A stretch of DNA of 8,115 nt from JBALVT01 sp036961345 (GTDB lineage: Bacteria; Pseudomonadota; Gammaproteobacteria; Pseudomonadales; Halieaceae), in contig JBALVT010000193.1 of the NCBI GenBank assembly GCA_036961345.1, positions 1 to 8,115 of the forward strand, written 5' to 3'. The notes beneath the pieces are model-generated. The model did no database searches, was not told where the DNA came from, and was given only the letters and a program-made list of their open reading frames with translations. Below are positions 6,766 through 8,115 of this stretch, in pieces; the stretch's first letter is position 1, and each line of letters opens with the position of its first letter. A program made the translations under genes and the position numbers.

Positions 6766-7914
6766 ATGAAAGTAATTAAAGTGTTCGGGGTTACGGCAGC
6801 AGCCGTAATCCTGCTGGGTATTGTGCTCACCGTCACCGGCTGGGGTGGCACGCTATTTTTTAAAGCATTTATTGCTTTCAATAAACCCTCTGGAGATTTT
6901 AATCCAGCCGAGGCTGTTGCCCCACCTGACTACAGCCAGACGGCCTATTGGGCATCATTACCCACGATTGAGGATCCAGCGGACCTTACACCCGCTGGCA
7001 TCGAAGTTAAGCCCCAGGGAGAACACCCGGTGGATGTTTTTTTTATCCATCCCACGGGCTTTTTAACCTCGGGGAGCTGGACCTCTCCGATGGACCCGGA
7101 TTCCGGCACCGAAGAAAACACCCGCTTCATGATGGCAAACCAGGCCAGTGCCTTTAACGGCTGTTGTAACATCTATGCGCCGAGGTACCGTGAGGCCAAT
7201 ATATTTGCCTATTTTGGCTCCACCGAGGATCGCGATGAGTTGCTTGGTTTTGCCTATCAGGACGTAAAGCGGGCATTCGAACATTATCTCGAGCACGATA
7301 ACCAGGACAAACCCTTCATTCTTGCCGGCCATAGTCAGGGCAGCCATCATGCCCAGCGGTTACTGAAGGAGGTCATTGATACGACTGACTTGCACCAGCG
7401 CCTGGTAGCGGCCTATGTGATTGGCTCAACCCTCATGCCCGTCTCGAAGGACTGGTTCTCTTCCATGAGTCATATTAACGCCTGCGAAAGCGCTGGGGAT
7501 CTTGCCTGCGTTGTGCATTGGGATACCATGCCGGAGGGGACGCCGGCATACGAGCGACCTGGTGATAGCCTCTGCACTAACCCCCTGTCATGGCAGGTCA
7601 ACGAGGTATTGGCCCAGGCCAGCCTCAATGAAGGCGCAGTTGTGCCTGTCGGCACGCTAAACCAGGCCATAGGTCGCGTGGAGGATAAGCCCAGTCAGCA
7701 AATATTCGATTCCCTGAAAACACCCAGAGAAGAGTTTACCTGGGCGCAGTGTCTGGGAGGGACTCTATATGCGAACAAAGCACTGGGTGAAGGATTTGAA
7801 ATTGATGCCATGGGCACCTATCACCAGGCCGATTACGCACTTTTCTATATGAATATTCACCACAATGCGAAACTGCGGGCGAGCCGCCATACGGCGCTAC
7901 AACACGCACCGTGA
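6766..7914 (+). CDS. DUF3089-family alpha/beta hydrolase, membrane-anchored
   Basis: This encodes a 382-residue hydrolase. An N-terminal hydrophobic helix (about 6-26) with two Lys before it, and no clear cleavage site, suggests an inner-membrane anchor with the enzyme in the periplasm; a lipoprotein is excluded since no lipobox Cys is seen. The DUF3089 hallmarks are P-D-Y-S-x-x-x-Y-W-A-S-L-P (54-66), V-D-V-F-F-I-H-P-T-G-F (89-99), the nucleophile elbow G-H-S-Q-G (188-192, Ser190) and C-T-N-P-L-S-W (270-276). The likely catalytic histidine is His353 in Y-H-Q-A-D-Y-A-L-F-Y; the acid residue could not be fixed. Six cysteines (133, 134, 240, 248, 270, 329) would allow disulfides. Only one base separates it from the receptor stop, and no good ribosome-binding site is present, so translation is probably coupled. 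Substrate is unknown; cleavage of an ester ligand taken up by the receptor is an inference. Confidence 0.9.
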   Translation: MKVIKVFGVTAAAVILLGIVLTVTGWGGTLFFKAFIAFNKPSGDFNPAEAVAPPDYSQTAYWASLPTIEDPADLTPAGIEVKPQGEHPVDVFFIHPTGFLTSGSWTSPMDPDSGTEENTRFMMANQASAFNGCCNIYAPRYREANIFAYFGSTEDRDELLGFAYQDVKRAFEHYLEHDNQDKPFILAGHSQGSHHAQRLLKEVIDTTDLHQRLVAAYVIGSTLMPVSKDWFSSMSHINACESAGDLACVVHWDTMPEGTPAYERPGDSLCTNPLSWQVNEVLAQASLNEGAVVPVGTLNQAIGRVEDKPSQQIFDSLKTPREEFTWAQCLGGTLYANKALGEGFEIDAMGTYHQADYALFYMNIHHNAKLRASRHTALQHAP

Positions 7915-7944
7915 TGGTTAATTACATGGGTACTGAAGATGCGA

Positions 7945-7973
7945 GAACTAAGGGATCGACTGACCCTATGTTC
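7945..7973. terminator. Weak imperfect inverted repeat after the operon
   Basis: GAAC and AGGG on the left pair with CCCT and GTTC on the right, with a 2-base mismatch inside the stem and a 9-base loop. It begins 30 bases after the hydrolase stop and lies between convergent genes, the position of a bidirectional terminator. There is no clean T-run on either side and the stem is weak. Confidence 0.2.
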
Positions 7974-8115
7974 CTTGCTTAACGTAGCTGCCAATCCTTC
8001 CTGAATTAATGCTTCTGCGTATAAAGATAAAAACAAGTATCAATACTGAATAGACAATAAAAAACGGAATAATATATTCGGTCCATCCTGCACACAACAT
8101 CACTGCAATAAGCAA
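7966..8115 (-). CDS. Possible C-terminus of a membrane protein (gene runs off the right edge)
   Basis: On the minus strand the frame is open from the window edge to a TAG at 7966-7968, giving 49 residues. It contains a strongly hydrophobic stretch (Y-I-I-P-F-F-I-V-Y-S-V-L-I-L-V-F-I-F-I) followed at once by R-R and a short basic tail, the usual shape of a last membrane helix ending in the cytoplasm. No family can be named from so little sequence. This DNA is clearly richer in A and T than the operon, and A-rich DNA read in reverse yields Phe/Ile-rich peptides by chance, so the call is tentative. Confidence 0.4.
   Translation of the reverse strand: MLIAVMLCAGWTEYIIPFFIVYSVLILVFIFIRRSINSGRIGSYVKQGT

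Noticed and set aside
7945..7973. A strong rho-independent terminator after the hydrolase
   Set aside because: The stem is only 4+4 pairs with an internal mismatch and lacks a T-run, so it is kept only as a weak inverted repeat.

Overview
The window reads as chromosomal DNA of a Gram-negative proteobacterium, most plausibly a free-living (perhaps marine) gammaproteobacterium. The reasons are a complete cell-surface signalling set (FecI-type sigma factor, FecR-type anti-sigma factor, TonB-dependent outer-membrane receptor with a signalling domain), LysR and AraC regulator pieces, strong Shine-Dalgarno sites and moderate GC. The lineage is inferred from gene content only. No rRNA, tRNA, CRISPR array, transposase or phage gene was seen.

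Left part (1-2050). The 3' end of a LysR-family regulator (+) enters from the left edge. It converges on a minus-strand stretch that holds a 52-codon remnant of an AraC-family DNA-binding domain (350-505), which was too short to be listed as a gene. Next comes a complete 495-residue MFS transporter of the Spinster-like type on the minus strand. Between that transporter and the next gene is a divergent control region (2051-2319) with a conspicuous TGACC/GGTCA dyad close to the transporter start.

Main operon (2320-7914, +). Four genes are packed with gaps of 2, 6 and 1 bases: ECF sigma factor, FecR-like transmembrane sensor, STN-containing TonB-dependent receptor (958 residues) and a membrane-anchored DUF3089 alpha/beta hydrolase. 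The expected logic is this: ligand binding to the receptor is passed through its periplasmic STN domain to the C-terminal domain of the FecR protein, which then releases or activates the sigma factor. Because the receptor has no promoter space of its own, the sigma factor probably acts on the whole operon. The hydrolase suggests that the ligand is an ester-type or otherwise hydrolysable hydrophobic molecule rather than a simple ferric chelate. The divergent MFS pump may move the substrate or a product. These functional links are inference.

The most unusual feature is inside the receptor: a second, complete signal-peptide-like segment (residues about 139-162, ending AIA|D) lies between the STN domain and the TonB box, while the true N-terminal signal has no Lys or Arg. 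This looks like an STN module fused in front of an entire receptor precursor.

Right edge (7915-8115). A short intergenic stretch has a weak inverted repeat. The sequence then becomes AT-rich, and the minus strand holds an open frame that may be the C-terminus of a membrane protein running off the edge.
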